Source: Cyclobacterium jeungdonense (GTDB lineage: Bacteria; Bacteroidota; Bacteroidia; Cytophagales; Cyclobacteriaceae). Taken from it: a stretch of 64,000 nt of DNA. Under the pieces are notes generated by a model. It was not told the DNA's origin. It saw only the letters and a program-made list of their open reading frames with translations, and did no database searches. The position numbers and the translations under genes are program-made. Numbering within the stretch: the first letter of the stretch is position 1; each line of letters starts with the position of its first letter. Location: NCBI RefSeq assembly GCF_010994275.1, contig NZ_WMCD01000004.1, forward strand, positions 372,001 to 436,000, given 5' to 3'. Shown here in pieces: positions 62,998 through 64,000 of this stretch.

Positions 62998-63942
62998 TTA
63001 CCAAAACCTAAATCCTCTACCCCTGTTTCTAAAAATCCAATTGTCCCAAATATCCTGAGAAAAATAAATTTCTGCACCAAAATTCAAGGTAAAATAGCCA
63101 TCGTACCTTGCTTCTGGTTCATTAAGTCTGGGGTCTCCGCTTCCCCTTCGGGGCGCTCCCCTGCTATTTCGTATCATTTCTATATTGGGCTCGCCGTTGG
63201 GAAGCAGGTATCGCCCTTGCCTGACAGATAGCCGAAGCCGATCCGGATTTTCTCCGGAAACATAATCCGCAATCAGTTCTTCGTGGTAACCCGAAATATT
63301 GAAGGTACTGATATCATCCAGGTAATCAGAAAGCGTGAAGCGATAGTTGCCCTCCATAAAAAAATCCATGTACACATTTACCTTGTATTTTAATCCCAGT
63401 CCCATTGGGAAAACCATAACAATGTCTGAATACAATTCATTTTCGGTTCGAAGCGGCCTTAAATCAACCCATTGATCCCTGTACCGGGTTTTAGGCTGGT
63501 TAGTGGTAGCACCTACACCAAAAAAAATATAGGGATTCAGAAATTCACGGGTGATGTTGTACACCTTTACTGGCTTGTAATAGTATTCAACCAGAAAGGC
63601 TGCCTCCCAGTTTCGGCTTCTGAAATGCAGGTCTCTGGGAATCCGACCACTTCTTGGATCTGCTTTCACGTCCTGCCCGGAAATTTCAATAAAGGTAATG
63701 TCAGTTCTGGCTTTTAGGTTTGTTCCAAAGGTATACCGTGCACTAAAAGCGGCATTATAATCCGGCTGTATGCCTTCATAGTATTGCCAAAGTGCATATA
63801 GGTCACCGAAATATTGAGAAGGCCCTACCTGTAATGAAAAAGACCAGGGCTCTTCGAATCGAAATCGATACATGCTTTGCGCAAGTAGTTCTTTAGAAGA
63901 GACAATTAAAAAAAAGGCTAAAAAAAATACGGTTCTTATCAT
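62998..63942 (-). CDS. Outer-membrane beta-barrel protein (DUF6089-like)
   Basis: 314 residues with a signal peptide (TVFFLAFFLIVSSKELLAQ). The body alternates hydrophobic and polar residues as in a small barrel: FSLQVGPSQYFGDLYALWQY, PYIFFGVGATTNQPKTRY and LGLKYKVNVYMDFFMEGNYR. It ends near a terminal FRFW. The layout resembles DUF6089-type proteins of Cytophagales/Flavobacteria that are linked to gliding or type IX secretion by annotation only. Function unknown. Confidence 0.8.
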   Translation of the reverse strand: MIRTVFFLAFFLIVSSKELLAQSMYRFRFEEPWSFSLQVGPSQYFGDLYALWQYYEGIQPDYNAAFSARYTFGTNLKARTDITFIEISGQDVKADPRSGRIPRDLHFRSRNWEAAFLVEYYYKPVKVYNITREFLNPYIFFGVGATTNQPKTRYRDQWVDLRPLRTENELYSDIVMVFPMGLGLKYKVNVYMDFFMEGNYRFTLSDYLDDISTFNISGYHEELIADYVSGENPDRLRLSVRQGRYLLPNGEPNIEMIRNSRGAPRRGSGDPRLNEPEARYDGYFTLNFGAEIYFSQDIWDNWIFRNRGRGFRFW

Positions 63943-64000
63943 ATCATAAAACTACGTCACCAGATCCCATCCCGATTAATCCGTTGATATTTAAAGGCCT

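Overview
The window looks like chromosomal DNA of a Bacteroidota member, most likely order Cytophagales and close to the Cyclobacteriaceae. The taxonomic placement is inference from gene content: an LpxC-FabZ fusion, a PorX-type response regulator of the type IX secretion regulon, a SusC/SusD outer-membrane pair, DUF1573, DUF2027-Smr, DUF3822 and DUF4296 proteins, and occasional TAnnTTTG -7 promoter boxes. No rRNA, tRNA, CRISPR array, transposase or integrase gene was found.

Layout. 1-2615 (minus): porX, tsaE and the start of alanine dehydrogenase. 2669-7802 (plus): HD phosphohydrolase, lpxD, lpxC-fabZ, lpxA and an ABC ATPase, the early lipid A block. 7846-14439: small exported proteins, mutS2 and a DUF4296 lipoprotein on minus, then a DUF58 / BatD-like / BatA-like aerotolerance-type operon on plus. 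14522-28355: an exported-protein region with a Tat-type Gfo/Idh/MocA oxidoreductase, an amidohydrolase, a TrpB2-type PLP enzyme, two FG-GAP/VCBS propeller proteins and a SusD/SusC pair. 28845-48276: housekeeping genes (YggS, PBP4-type DD-peptidase, LD-carboxypeptidase, RecD-like helicase, coaD, pyrE, RF3, RluA synthase, a PLP trans-sulfuration enzyme, DUF2027-Smr). 58456-63942 (minus): YihY, leuS and an outer-membrane barrel.

The accessory part is 48408-58024. It interrupts housekeeping DNA and is visibly more AT-rich. It holds five genes, all on minus: a SEFIR-domain protein; a three-gene set of a PD-(D/E)XK-like nuclease and two tandem paralogous 132-residue proteins; and an ~1800-residue SF1 helicase with a Vsr/DUF559-like nuclease domain and a GreA/GreB-C-terminal-like tail. 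The content looks like a phage-defence island.

The main discovery candidate is how this island is packaged. Each of the three units starts with a GTTRRRY-like core and ends with its exact reverse complement (10, 9 and 10 bp), a different sequence for each unit. The terminal copy sits at the edge of an imperfect hairpin 3' of the genes. This per-cassette matching of 5' end and 3' attC arm is what integron gene cassettes show. I therefore propose an integrase-less, attC-like cassette array carrying defence genes, one cassette multi-gene and one about 5.7 kb. A second unexplained stretch is 59332-60095, a non-coding region with a degenerate 190-bp-period repeat, a GC-rich hairpin and six TTCGGAA motifs.
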